Shown here piece by piece: positions 1-9,943 of a stretch of DNA of 13,495 nucleotides. The position numbers were made by a program, and so were the translations under genes. Every line of letters starts with the position of its first letter. Positions within the stretch are counted from its first letter, which is position 1. The DNA comes from Bondarzewia mesenterica (taxonomy: Eukaryota > Basidiomycota > Agaricomycetes > Russulales > Bondarzewiaceae): the NCBI GenBank assembly GCA_004802705.1, contig SGPL01000169.1:1-13495 (forward strand). Reading direction: 5' to 3'. The notes below the pieces were generated by a model, which was not told the origin of the DNA, searched no databases, and was given only the letters and a program-made list of their open reading frames with translations.

Positions 1-1180
1 CTGCGGCAGGTGAGTCAGATCCGTCTCTGACAGGAAAACGCGATGCATTCCAGGCATCGAATGAAATGATCTGTGTAGTATGCCGTCATCAGCGTGGGCG
101 AGCCAACTCATTGACTCATATTTGACTCAAACGAGCTGCTAGTTCAGTGATAGTCCATCTTGTTGTGATCCTCAGAGTCGGAGCACCACACCACTTGTGA
201 GCGAACGGTAAGTGTCGGATTTTTCGAGGGATAATAACGAGCGTCCAGGTTTCCCCCGACGTGAAAGCCTCCGTGGCCGGGTCCCCTCTACTTGCTAGTT
301 TCGGGTTTAGTTTTCTGGCAACAAGGGTAGTCCAAAGATCGTACACTTTGTTCTCTTGAATGGCCTGGAACCCTTCATGTGCATATCGCCGCGGATCCTA
401 CCTCCTCTTCCGTTTCTGCATGCTACAGCATCAAGCATGCAGCGGCGTCCTTCTGAGTCATACTGCTTCTTGATGATCTGTCTACGGTCCTTCTAGTGCA
501 AAACTCGGGGGTCACATATTTCTCATCATCGTTAGACTCGGAATGCATTGCATTCAAGGGTGCTTGCTTGAGTGACGAGCCTGGCTTGCCTGTTGTGCTA
601 GCCGTCTTGGTGCATCGAGATCCTGAAAAGTATCAATCGTACCTCCTGTGGAGTTTTCACTCGCGATTGTTGCTCTCATGATCTACTCCAATTCCATCAT
701 CACTCCACGATCACTTCACCATCCGGGATGTTCTGTCCGAGATTTGACGAGAGTGCTCAGATCCTGGAAGTTCGGGCCTCCGCAGGCATTCTTCACCGGG
801 AGCATGCCGCCGATCTTCCCCTTTACCCTTCGGCAACCCTATGCTTCCTTCACCTCGCTTCATGGACTCACTACTGGAAGATGTTCTAGCCAGGATTTAC
901 TGCCCGTTCAGCTCGATCATATCATGTCGCTGTAGCATGCCCTACCTCGATCGCCGCAGGTATTACTACAAAAGCGTGTCCTGGTCATGTGACCGCTCCC
1001 CCTGCCGCATTTCCAGCCTCAATTAGGGAAGAAAGAGATCGCCTCTGAGGATGCCGACAGATGCCGAATTAGAAAACCTCTCACTCTGTGCAGAGACTGT
1101 ATGCTTCTCGCTATCGACGAGTTTGCACAGTCAATACCGCTCTGACTCCTGTATGTCATCTGAGGTCCACCTGATATTCC
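1..1180. other. gene-poor left flank with two weak open frames
   Basis: No gene can be assigned here. Two minus-strand frames without a proper ATG are worth recording. Positions 632-423 are open for 69 codons, preceded by a possible acceptor (cttttcag), and encode a hydrophilic Ser/Lys-rich stretch. Positions 397-116 are open for 93 codons, with Trp residues and reasonable codon use (it contains VYDLWTTLVARKL). They are in different frames and I could not join them by convincing splice sites. On the plus strand, positions 1-9 followed by gtgagt at 10 form a good-looking 5' splice site, so a plus-strand gene could end an exon at the edge. The part nearest 1180 lies downstream of the methyltransferase stop and should hold its 3' UTR. 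Confidence 0.3.
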
Positions 1181-2349
1181 CTACAGCCTGGTAACCATCC
1201 ACTCCATCTTCTTCAACACTGCGCCCCCTTTTAACTTCAATCCAATATCCTCTGAAAACACCACGTTCTGTGCCACCACCTCAACCGTACCCTTCCGAAA
1301 CACCTCGCCGTCCCACATCTCGGTCCACGATCGAGGGGAGTGGCAAAACTGCCGCGGATGTGACACTCCGCCCTCGAAATCGACGAAACCCGCCTCGTCC
1401 TTGCCGGTATTCCATCCGAATATGGACGAACCAGGCAAAGAAGAAAGCAACCCGGCGAGCGCGCGCGCAAGGGCGAGCTGTTTGTCTTGAGAGAAGAGAT
1501 GGAAAATCGCGGCCGCGTGGATGACGGCGACGTGACCATGGAGTGGGTTAAGGGACGTGATTTTTTGGATCAAGGGAGGGGCAGAGATGGGTACAGCCTC
1601 ACTTGGAGCGACGATGCCGAGATGATTTGGGTCGAAGACGTCCCCCGGCAGGAATGGCACTGGGAAGGTTGTTTCGGTGGATCGAAATAGCTTGTGTCCC
1701 AGAGCCCAGAATTCTGATGCATTTTTAGAGCCTTCTACCAGCCAACTAGTTTCCTGGACGCCTTACCTGGAACGATATCCGTCGCGATCGTTTGGGATTC
1801 TGGCCACCCGTCCAGCACCGCCTTTCGCATGTCTGCGCCGACTGGCAGAAATATTCAAGGTGAGCCTTGACAACCGTTCGCACTGTTCGAATTTTTAAAA
1901 AACAGACACTGACAGCAGCATCCCACGTCCAGCAGAACAGCTCCTTTCCTAGACTTGCCGATAGCAAGAACATCCTCATACCCAGGCAAACGCGATATCG
2001 TCAACCTGATTGCGCCAATGACGCATCAACTCAAATTCTCCCCGCACACTAACAATGCCTCGTCGCGAGCGACTCACCGCGCAAACGTGAAAGACCGTAT
2101 CGAGCTGTACGGAAAGACCTATAGGGACGGTGCATAATCAGCCTGGCATCTGTCGCGTGCTTCGCCCAACCCATCCGAACTGCTTGCATCATATGCCTCC
2201 CTCTGGACGGTAAGTATGTGTTCACGGAGGACGGCCTCGTCCCGGATCCCAGTCACGGACTTGAAGAACTCCGTTTCATCAGATTTAAGTCTCAATAGGG
2301 TGGGGTCGAGCTCCAGGAACGGCGGCGGTTGCTGAGCCACGCTGTTCAT
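1181..2349 (-). CDS. AusD-like SAM-dependent methyltransferase, 5 exons, 300 aa
   Basis: Predicted small-molecule methyltransferase using S-adenosylmethionine; substrate unknown. Exons (minus): 2349-2188, 2118-2078, 2005-1914, 1841-1767, 1713-1181. Introns are 69, 72, 72 and 53 nt and all phases agree (903 nt with stop). The first intron has a GC donor (gcaagc). The N-terminus (FLELDPTLLRLKSDETEFFK), the VFPYSSIRSFTFAR segment (residues 55-68) and RLTISRLPGYEDVL match the conserved layout of the basidiomycete family related to AusD of ascomycete meroterpenoid pathways. SAM motif I is DVGCCFG at residues 94-100; Asp120 in ATDIVPEFW is the likely ribose-binding acidic residue. The C-terminal FHLFSQDKQLALARALAGLL and FCHSPRSWTEMWD stretches are family hallmarks, and it ends in the typical WMVTRL. 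No signal peptide, so probably cytosolic. The ATG at 2349 gives the usual family start and length. Family call is strong; substrate cannot be inferred. Confidence 0.9.
2119..2187 (-). other. GC-AG intron 1 of the methyltransferase gene
   Basis: This 69-nt intron starts with gcaagc instead of GT and ends in ctatag, with a ctgat branch-like site. Splicing joins Tyr-Asp (codon GAT) to GTC in phase 0 and restores the family sequence EAYD-VFPYSSIR. Reading through instead gives a non-family sequence and an early stop. Confidence 0.8.
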
Positions 2350-3418
2350 AGATGAGGGATAAGGGCTACAAGGAAAATGGAAAATTTTCCCATGTATGTG
2401 CACCGAGGAGTAGATTTTATAGGTCGGAATATATTTCCATTCTTCGTGACGACGTTGACAGCCGAGAAAATGTTTGTATGTGACACGCGTGGCTCCAGCA
2501 CATAGAGGCTGCAAGGTTTGCAGCCTAAAACAAATCGCTTCTGAACAGAGAGCGCTCCGAGCAGCTGACCGGGATCGATCAACAGAAACCATAAATCATT
2601 GATATTGCTACCAAAGACCAAACATCCCCGATATTTCGATTGACGGGGCAGCATCTGTAACGATGAGAAAAGAAGAAGTGTGCTGGCAAGAGGGGGAGGG
2701 CGGGGATTAATTGTCATATAGGTACACTTGAAGAAGGGACTATCATTAGAAATTAAGAGAAGAAAGCCGGGGGAGGAAAAAAAAAACACCACACGTTCGA
2801 AGAATCGGCGTGGCCGTTACGCAGCGTCCGTCGATCGTCGGGATCGACGGTGAGCATGAGATATACAAAGTAAAATGAGGGCGATATGTAAACACGAAAG
2901 CAGAGTTCCAAGTTTCAAAGTCGTATGAAGGAAGAAAAATTGAAAATTGAAGATGCGTTGCAATATGGGGGACCTATGGCGGTAATGGATTGAATGAGTG
3001 GGTGAGTGGGCGTATGATGAGACCGTGTACTGATTGATTATGTGGGATAGCTGAGTCATGGATGGGGAAGTATGGAAGGGACAGATGAAGTAGAGCCGAA
3101 GGATCAGTGGAATGTTCAATGGAGGGGTGGAGAAGGACAAAAATGGTAAATGGTATTGCGTTGTGAGGAATTGAAAGTTGAACGAGTGCGTGCATGCGTC
3201 AAGTTTTGACGGCCTCACGTGCGAGAGGGGAGCAAACGGGAACATGGTATGAAAGGGTTGCGTGTCATCTCCCCACCGAGAGAAGGGACTGACGCGCGAA
3301 CATGGAGAGAGAAAGGGCGTCGAACCGAAGAACCGATACCGAGCATACCGCGAGGATTGAATACAGAAGAAACGTTCAAAAGCATAGCCATAGGGAGCGC
3401 GAAGGGCCCACTCGCATC
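2350..3418. other. intergenic: 3' flank of the 590-aa gene and promoter side of the methyltransferase
   Basis: Seen along the minus strand, the part after the stop at 3419 is strongly pyrimidine-rich (about 2820-3300), as is common in basidiomycete UTRs. A long minus-strand frame at 3422-2817 exists only because this skewed sequence lacks stops; its translation is a run of Phe, Leu, Ser, His and Pro with no family-like pattern. The methyltransferase promoter should lie in about 2350-2800. A purine run sits at 2758-2787. I see no RNA gene. Confidence 0.6.
2415..2421 (-). promoter_or_regulatory. possible TATA box of the methyltransferase gene
   Basis: TATAAAA on the minus strand, about 66-72 nt upstream of the ATG at 2349. 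Spacing suits a short fungal 5' UTR. This rests on the motif and its position only. Confidence 0.4.
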
Positions 3419-5247
3419 TCACCGGAAATCAACCATGACCCTGGGGAGCCACTCGTCCCGATCGTACTCGTATGTCCGCTGCGGCGCCTTGAACTGCACA
3501 TCCATCGCGAGCGTGAACTCAGTGGTCTCCTTGCCAAGCGCCATGTCGAACTCGGCATCAAACCGCGCCTTGTGATGCGCCGCCACGGGCACTGGCGCAA
3601 CGAGAGCGGGCACTGAGTGCATAGTAGCAGAGGTACAGGGTGATGCAGATGACGGTGGAGGAACAATGAGCACCGGTGGGTCAGGAGAGAGCGTCGGGTC
3701 GAGATCAAGTGCTTGTAAACGATGAATGCTGCGCGTACGAGCACGGATCCTTGGAAGTTCCAGGGTAGCACCCTGGTTAGGAGTGATGCCAGTCCTGTAG
3801 GCCGCAGGCGCAAATGTAGGTACAGTCAATCCTGCCTCGAGATCCTCTTCCTCGTCGCTCTCCGGGACTGGGAACAGACAAGAAAGATCATCGTCCATCG
3901 TCCTGATTGACAGATACTGGAATGACGACGTCAGACTGCCCCTCGTAATCGGCTCGAATCTCGCAAGTGGCGAGCTTCGGAACGGCATCGCGAGCCCCAG
4001 CTCTGACATCTCCGCCCGACCCTTGTACACCCGATTCGACCATGCGCGGCGCTTCGACTTGATCTCCAACACGGAATGCAGTTGACGCTCTTCGAGCGCG
4101 ATATTTTTCTGCATCACGTCCATATGCACCAAAAGACGGCGAAGGTGCAGGGATTGATTGTGGAGTGCAGCGTAAGTCTCCAAGTCCTCGGGAGAGTACA
4201 TGTCAGGAGAAGGAGATCGCGGCACTTGGCAGGCATGGTCGAAACGGTGAGTTCGGTGGACGAGGGGAGTGTGAGTTGGCGTGTGAATGGAAGAACCGTC
4301 CGTGTCGGTGCTATTCGTGTCCGCAAGGGAGCGGAGTTCACCTCCCTCTTCATCGTCGTCGTCAAGCGGGGACGGCATCAACGTTGCCGCGGGGGAGGAA
4401 AGCAGGCTTTGCGACGAGGAGAACTGTGCGTACTGTCTGAGGTCGGGAACGACACCTCCTGCTTGCTGAACGAGCCAAGTCATATGCTCCGTTGCGCGAC
4501 GTAGCATGCTGCTCACAATCCATATACTGAAGCCGCTTGGATGGAGACGGGTCTTGAGCTCTGTGACAACGTAGCGGCGGTAGGCGTCAACAAGGGTTGA
4601 GCGTGCTCGCCGGCGCAATACGCGCGCAGACATCGCACGTACGGCTGTCACCACAGGCGGGACAGGGGGAGGCGGGGGAGCTTGTACCGGAGGCGGCGGC
4701 GGTGGTGCCGAGTTGGATGAAGGAACGAGTGAGCTATATGCGCCAAATCAATCAATGATGAAGGAGCAAAACATGAACAAAACACCCACGCGACAAGCGA
4801 CATCAACAGTGAGCGCTGCTTCCTGTGCTTTATTGGTTTCGCCTGCGCGGGCGCGGGCAACGGCACCGGGGACTGCGATCCAGCGGCCGACCTCTCCTTC
4901 TCCCGCTCGCTCTCGTCCGCGGACAAATTGACGTCCGCCAAAACGCTCTCCAGAGCGCTGACACACCCCTGACCCATCAAGGGCCACTCCTCCACGCTGT
5001 GGTCCACGAACAGCGCGGTGGCCGTAAGCGAGGTCATGTCGAAAGTGACTTCTACAAGCAGGGCGGCGATCCACGCCGACTTGTCCAGCGCATGAACGGA
5101 TTGAGGAACTTCCAGCTCTTCCGCGGAAAGACGTTGAAGTTGCACATCCCAATAGGGCGGGAAAGGCAGATCAGGGGGCAGATTAGGGAAGGTGATGGTA
5201 AAAAGGACAGTTGGGAAAGGTGGTGTCGGAATGACGCGAATGAGCAT
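3419..5247 (-). CDS. hypothetical basidiomycete protein with polyproline linker, 2 exons, 590 aa
   Basis: I do not recognise a named domain. Exon 1 is 5247-4790 and exon 2 is 4733-3419; the 56-nt intron (gtgggt..atatag) is required, since read-through stops soon after. The total, 1773 nt, is in frame. The N-terminal part (about residues 1-120) looks globular: Pro-rich at the very start, then alternating hydrophobic stretches such as LVEVTFDMTSLTATALFVDH. Residues about 157-180 form two proline runs. Next comes a very basic helix (VLRRRARSTLVDAYRRY) and an amphipathic segment with LVQQAGG. A Ser/Thr/His-rich disordered region follows, then a likely helical or coiled-coil part (ETYAALHNQSLHLRRLLVHM, then LEERQLHSVLEI). 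Near the C-terminus are an acidic patch (ESDEEEDLEAG) and a conserved-looking end (YDRDEWLPRVMVDFR). No signal peptide is evident. The long GC-rich open frames with coding-like bias make a real gene very likely; function is unknown. Confidence 0.8.
4734..4789 (-). other. intron of the 590-aa hypothetical gene
   Basis: The donor gtgggt begins at 4789 and the acceptor atatag ends at 4734 (56 nt). The junction splits an Ala codon (GC|C), joining the MSLVA end of exon 1 to SLVPSSNSAPPP. No other donor and acceptor pair nearby keeps both frames open. Confidence 0.7.
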
Positions 5248-5485
5248 GGTTGAAGAACAAAGGTATTAAGATTAAATGGATATGAGATATAAGGGTCAAA
5301 GGTCAGATGGACGAGCGGTCAACTTGACAGGATGACTGAAGAGGTTTAGCATATTAGAATGCATGTAACCTGAATACAAGCATGCACTCACCAATCAAAG
5401 TTCCCAAGGGATTCCAAAAGTTTTTAATCAAGCGGCTGTATGTGGAACTGAATACAGCTCGAGGCTTGTCAAGTCCAAGCAGACC

Positions 5486-5902
5486 TTAAATGGCGAGAAT
5501 GACAAGGTCAGGTATGATGTGGAGACGAAAACTAAGTATTAGAAATGGAATTGGTAAAAATTCACGCGAGGGCAGACAACTAGCAAGAATGTCGCTACAC
5601 TGCATGAGGCCATTTGCGCCAGTCTTCTCGGAGCAGACGCCCACAGGTAAATGAAGATCAGTCGGGCATTGCTATTTGACCGCAGTCTCACTGCTGTGGT
5701 CTGAATGATGTCGGGCTTGCGCCAGACGAGGAGCGAAACGCATATAGCGAAGTAGCTCGTCAGGCGAAGTACAAAATACTCCGCCGCACCACATCCCGTC
5801 AATAAGCTCCAAAGCCTCTCTATGTCGTGAAAGCGGCATATGGATGTTAAACAAATTGATGAGTCCTGGACTTAGCCAGTCCATCCGTTCATGCAATGCC
5901 CC
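5486..5902 (-). other. possible exons of an unidentified minus-strand gene
   Basis: A possible acceptor (agatag, ending at 5903) precedes a frame open from 5902 to the stop at 5672. Its translation looks protein-like (LHERMDWLSPGLINLFNIHM, later TSPDELLRYMRFAPRLAQ). A second open frame, 5626-5486, encodes 46 residues and a stop. A 56-nt intron with a weak donor (gtcaaa) and the acceptor ctccgag would join the two in phase. I found no convincing first exon, although good-looking splice sites occur further upstream. The family is not recognised. It could be a real gene, a decayed one or chance. Confidence 0.25.
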
Positions 5903-6652
5903 CTATCTTAGGACGACCTCTCACAAGAGCTGACACATGGCGACAAAGTAGGCGGGTATGGAACGTACCAAATGCAAAGTGAAAGATATCTTCGGAGAGA
6001 GTATGAGCGAATCAATTAATCCTCGAGGAAGGCAGCTGGTGAAAAGAAATGAAAAGATGAGAAATCGTGTTCCAAGGAAAAATGATACCAGCACAAATGT
6101 GAAAGGTCAGAAGGTGCCGTGATTGATGACAATAGGGAGGCTGAGGATGTATGCGCTTTGCCTGCGCTGGATGAACCATATGCTCAACGACTCTAATAAG
6201 TCTCAACAACAAAACAGGCATTGTGAGCGCCCTCAAACATCTCCAAATATCTCAACCTAGAGACCCCCCCTAACTGTATTGAGCATCCTGTCTTTGCCTT
6301 GTCTCTTCGCCCCCATCAAAGGCGTCGGTGAAGACCAGACAATGAAACGAACACAGATGTCAAGGACATAGAACAGTGCAATGCATCACGCGATGCATGA
6401 TGGAGAGATTGAAAAGAGATACAGGCATCTCACCGTTTGTGAAGGATGAGAAATACACCAGCTCGTCCAGGCTACCCCAACGTTGCAGAATCTACACTGT
6501 CGAAATAAGTGTACGGATGATTCACGGTCGCTCCACAGAATGCGCGCGTCTCTCAACTTCACGTTAAGAGAGAGAGAGGGCAAAAAAGGACTTGTACGTC
6601 GATATGCAGAGCAGAGGAGGAGAACAGTGAGCGAGCTGGCAACGAGAGGTAG

Positions 6653-6877
6653 AGGGAGAGCCAGAAGCAATACCTTGACCGCTTCGCGCTGAAATCAGTC
6701 TCCGTTTACGAGCCTTGTGGTCGCCGGCGTCGCGTGCTCGCGTATGTCCCTGATCCAATCACCGGCCGACCGGACGTCCTTCCCTTCCCTTTCACGTCCG
6801 AAAGGTCAACTCACATTTCAAGCTTCAAGCCTTCTATTCTACTCATGCCAATCGTACAATATTGGAGACCTCAGTGA
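6653..6877 (+). other. 74-codon open stretch, unidentified, also open on the minus strand
   Basis: The frame from the TAG at 6650-6652 to the TGA at 6875 is open and has C-ending codon preference in its middle (LAYVPDPITGRPDVLPFPF). It has no ATG start and would need a spliced upstream exon; gaggtag could serve as acceptor. The codon-aligned minus-strand frame over about 6800-6700 is also open and reads plausibly (GDWIRDIREHATPATT), so neither strand can be preferred. Confidence 0.2.
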
Positions 6878-7776
6878 CTGCCATATGTCATGATCAAATC
6901 TGTCGTTGGTCCGAGTAGGTCCTTGTCCCAGCAAAATGTATCCAATTTCTTGTTCCAGCACAAGTAGACCATTCGGGTTTCATTGGCATAAACCTCATAT
7001 GGCTTGAATCAGGTTCCTTTCTGATCCTACCATCCCATCTTCTTGTGCATACTCCCCAGTACGCAACAAGAACTTTTCCTTTTCCCGCTTGATGCTGACT
7101 TGAACTGGAGCATCATACGGTGGAACATCCGCCGTACTTTGCAAGCATGCGCGCATAGTCGCCGCGGATGCAACTCATGCATGTCAACCTCTGCGTCTAT
7201 CCCCGCCTCCCTTCCAACGTGATATGCACCGGTGAGATTTTTCCCCTTTCTGTAGTGGATCGCCGATTTTTCTCAGATCCTTTCTGTCATCTTCTCCTTA
7301 GGATTTGCACGAGTTGGTCCTCCAGCCGCTACCATCTATCAAATCCAGAATCTTCCATGCATCACACGCAACGACTATCGTTAAGTACATGCATCTCCAA
7401 GAACAGACCGGTGTTGCGCGCATCTGGAGACTCTTCGACAGTGGCGGAAGGTGAGCATATCCGGTGATTAATTGCAGGGCTCTGTTCCTTCTTTTGTGGT
7501 TACCGGCCCTTGGATTTAAGTGCCTTGCTAAGGGATCTTGTGTGTGGGGGTGGACGCCTCGGGCATTGTTCTTTTCCTTTACGCAATGTACAGTGACATT
7601 CTCAGTACCCTTTTGTGGTCAAACCACGTATGTAATCCGCCCGGTTTGATTTGACGCTGTAGGATCATCATGTCTGCACGAAGGCAGTTTCAGAATCAAG
7701 AGTGATCTAGGGTTTGGGGCATGAGTACTTCAAACTCATTTGAGTACTAACGTTGTCTCTGGAGCCAGCGGCGAAT

Positions 7777-7876
7777 CACGATTCAGAATGAGAAGCACAA
7801 AAATAGATATGATGAAAGATGGACGGTTCGTCTTTCGTCATATCCATTTTCGTGCCATCTCATCTTTTGATCATGG
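7777..7876. repeat. long imperfect inverted repeat (foldback) with a 1-nt loop
   Basis: Positions 7800-7824 and 7826-7850 are inverted copies that differ at four positions, all transitions. In the plus-strand RNA three of these would be U-G pairs and one an A-C mismatch. Pairing continues outward with a few gaps to about 7777 and 7876, giving arms of about 50 nt around a single-base loop. It has no open frame and lies in the gene-poor stretch. A non-autonomous transposon remnant, a hairpin RNA precursor or a replication-generated palindrome would all fit. Confidence 0.6.
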
Positions 7877-8397
7877 TTGCATGCATGTCCATGATGCTGA
7901 TCGGATCGTTCGGCTGAGTCCTTCTCCAGGTGTGAAGCAGGTCGCCCGACCGTGCACATGAGTGGCGTGCATGTTTCCGTCGTCTTCGTTGACTTGTTCC
8001 ATGAAGATTCTATCCCAGTAGGTCTGACGTTCGGTGTGAGTTTGCGTTATGCTTCGATTTGGAGCCGGGTGGAAATACACTCTATTGGAGACGACGAGCC
8101 TCCGAAAAGCCCCAGACGAGTACCTGGTCCCGTTCCGGCGTGGAAGAATTCATGAATAGTATTGCTACCCAGCATCAAGAATTTCACGCATCACACGTTA
8201 CAGGTATAAACTCAGGCGCCCAGCTCCAAGGCCCTGTGGGATAAATATTCCATGAATAAATACGATCTGTGGGACTCACTTACACCCAGCTCCGAGTTTC
8301 TGGATGCCTCCATTACCCTCATTCATCAGGAAACGGATACAGTTTGTGATTTACTGCTCTTACTTCCTGTCGACCACTCGTTATTGAGCCATCTGCG

Positions 8398-9460
8398 ATG
8401 GAAATCATCAGGCCCCGCTTGACCCAGCTTGACTCTGATGTCTTACTCTCCAACCCGGGAGACGCGACGACATCTGACGCCGTGATCCATCGTGAGTGCT
8501 GCGTAGTTGGTACAGACTTGAACAGATCCTGATACGTTCTTTCTGAGTCCATAGAGCTTTCCTCTTATTTGGCTGGAGTATGAAACTTCCTCCGTTTCAG
8601 AATTTACCTGTCGACTCGCTGAATGTGCCTTTCAATGGATGCACGCCCTCCGCATTTGCAGACATACGTAGACGCGCCGGGATCTAAGTATCCCTCATCT
8701 ACAATTGTTCTCATCGGGCCATATTCATCCTTCTATTGGACCTCTCAGATAGTTGGTTCATCCCATAGACATTTTCAACGGCATTGTACATTTACATTTC
8801 CGTTAGTCAGGCCTGTTGTAGACATCATTTGCAAGAGACGAGTCGCGGTTCACAATTCCGAGCCATCCTTGTTCACGTCCTTTCCAGCGGTTGGTTTGCT
8901 CATAGTGCACCGCATCCCCCCCGTTCATGTGACTACTTCTACCAGGCGGCGGTTTCCAGCTCATGATACTTCGCAAGGTTAGATAACGCCGACACCTCAG
9001 TTGCACCAACTGCCCTCGTCCTCGATTCCACTACAGGCGACAACGACCTCTCATCCGCCATTAGTTCCATAGCTCCGAAGAACCACGCACCTCCTCTGCT
9101 GGCCATCCCCATTATCAGTCTTCTCTACGCCGTATCTTACGCCATCAACAACCTCGCTGACAATTCTCCAATTCTCAAAGAATTCCGTACCGTCCTTAAT
9201 TCTCCCGTCCTGCTGCTCTCCATCGCGAATCCCACGGATCCTAAGGCAACTCCTCGCCTTTATGTTTACCCCAAGTCCGACCGTATGACGGTTGCACCAA
9301 AGGTCGCTGCCCACATCGAGGATGCACCTCAATTGGGGTGCAGTGAATAGGCTTTGGATTAATGTGGCTTCTTCTGCTGGAGCTTCGATTTCTGTATCGA
9401 CTTAGGGTTCAAGGTGGTATACTCGCAGTAGCACAATTTGCACTACTGTACGTTCGCTGA
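8398..9460 (+). pseudogene. DUF829/TMEM53-like gene, probably a pseudogene
   Basis: This is related to the DUF829 (TMEM53/PaxU) family of alpha/beta-hydrolase-like proteins of unclear function. Proposed exons: 8398-8491, 8557-8577, 8636-8751, 8811-8889, 8946-9342, 9406-9460. Family landmarks appear in order: an N-terminal TQLDSDVLLSNPGDATTSDA, LLFGW followed by MDARPPHLQTYVDA, ILVHVLSSGGGFQLMILRK, PTALVLDSTTGDNDLSSAIS, LLYAVSYAINNL and PRLYVYPKSDRMTVAPKVAA. Two defects stand out. The intron between LLFGW and MDARPP (8578-8635, 58 nt) ends in tttcaa instead of an AG acceptor. At about 8976-8982 the frame slips between ILRKV and LDNADTSV, and no intron fits. The C-terminus is also short and weakly matched after the last intron (9343-9405). 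Sequencing error is an alternative, as this is draft-like sequence. Family assignment is fairly sure; exact edges, especially the exon 2 acceptor, are not. Confidence 0.7.
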
Positions 9461-9943
9461 CAGAATGGTGACAGAATGAGTGTATTTCCAGGCCATCAAT
9501 TCGGAATCCCATGCCGAAGCAAACAGTCAAACAAGTAAGGACACTACTAGTAGTTCACCTTGACACAATGATAGCAGACAGCTGGTTTCAGAGGTGAAGT
9601 TAAACCTGGATGCAACACAATACGGCTTGTGCATATGCTGCCAGCATCATGACGACCGCAAGGATTAAGGAACGAAAATCACATAATGTCAGTTAAGTGG
9701 AGACTGACACAAAATATTCAATGAATTCGACCAGACCGGACCCATTATGGGCGATAGCAAGGAAGTCTGTACACATCTGGTGTATATAAATAGAAGCGAG
9801 GAATACAACACACAAACCATGAAGCAGATGGATAGGAAAGGAGGTGACGCGATAAGACGTGATGTGAGCCCAAGCCTATGCGCCTGTCATTTCATTTCCC
9901 CGGTTGGTGTCATAGAGCCCTGCTAATGATTGATCAGTGACAA
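9461..9943. other. spacer between convergent genes
   Basis: This lies between the 3' ends of the DUF829-like gene (plus) and the 7TM gene (minus), so both 3' UTRs should be here. TATATAAATA occurs at 9783-9792 on the plus strand, followed about 27 nt later by an ATG with a 35-codon frame. The frame resembles no known protein, and the TATA-like run may be chance in AT-rich DNA. Confidence 0.5.

Larger units (their letters stand above)
5248..8397. other. 3.1-kb stretch without a secure gene
   Basis: Next to 5247 lies the pyrimidine-rich promoter and 5' UTR side of the 590-aa gene (minus). The rest contains only weak coding signals: a candidate minus-strand fragment at 5486-5902, a 74-codon stretch at 6653-6877 open on both strands, and a possible small spliced plus-strand frame near 7177-7384 (donor gtgaga at 7233, acceptor ccttag about 70 nt on). 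A long foldback is at 7777-7876. No recognisable transposase, reverse transcriptase, LTR or RNA gene was seen. Confidence 0.5.

Noticed and set aside
2817..3422. 201-codon minus-strand open frame
   Set aside because: It exists because the 3' flank of the 590-aa gene is pyrimidine-rich and so lacks stops. The translation is repetitive Phe/Leu/Ser/His/Pro with no family pattern.
4076..4504. 142-codon plus-strand frame and similar frames over 3219-5253
   Set aside because: These are antisense to the exons of the 590-aa gene; the high GC content of that gene leaves shadow frames open.
6690..6800. Rab-GTPase-like stretch on the minus strand (DWIRDIREHA)
   Set aside because: No G1, G3 or GNKxD motifs occur in any nearby frame; the similarity is one short helix-like run.
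9051..9332. 93-codon minus-strand frame
   Set aside because: It is antisense to the DUF829-like coding sequence, which shows several conserved motifs on the plus strand.
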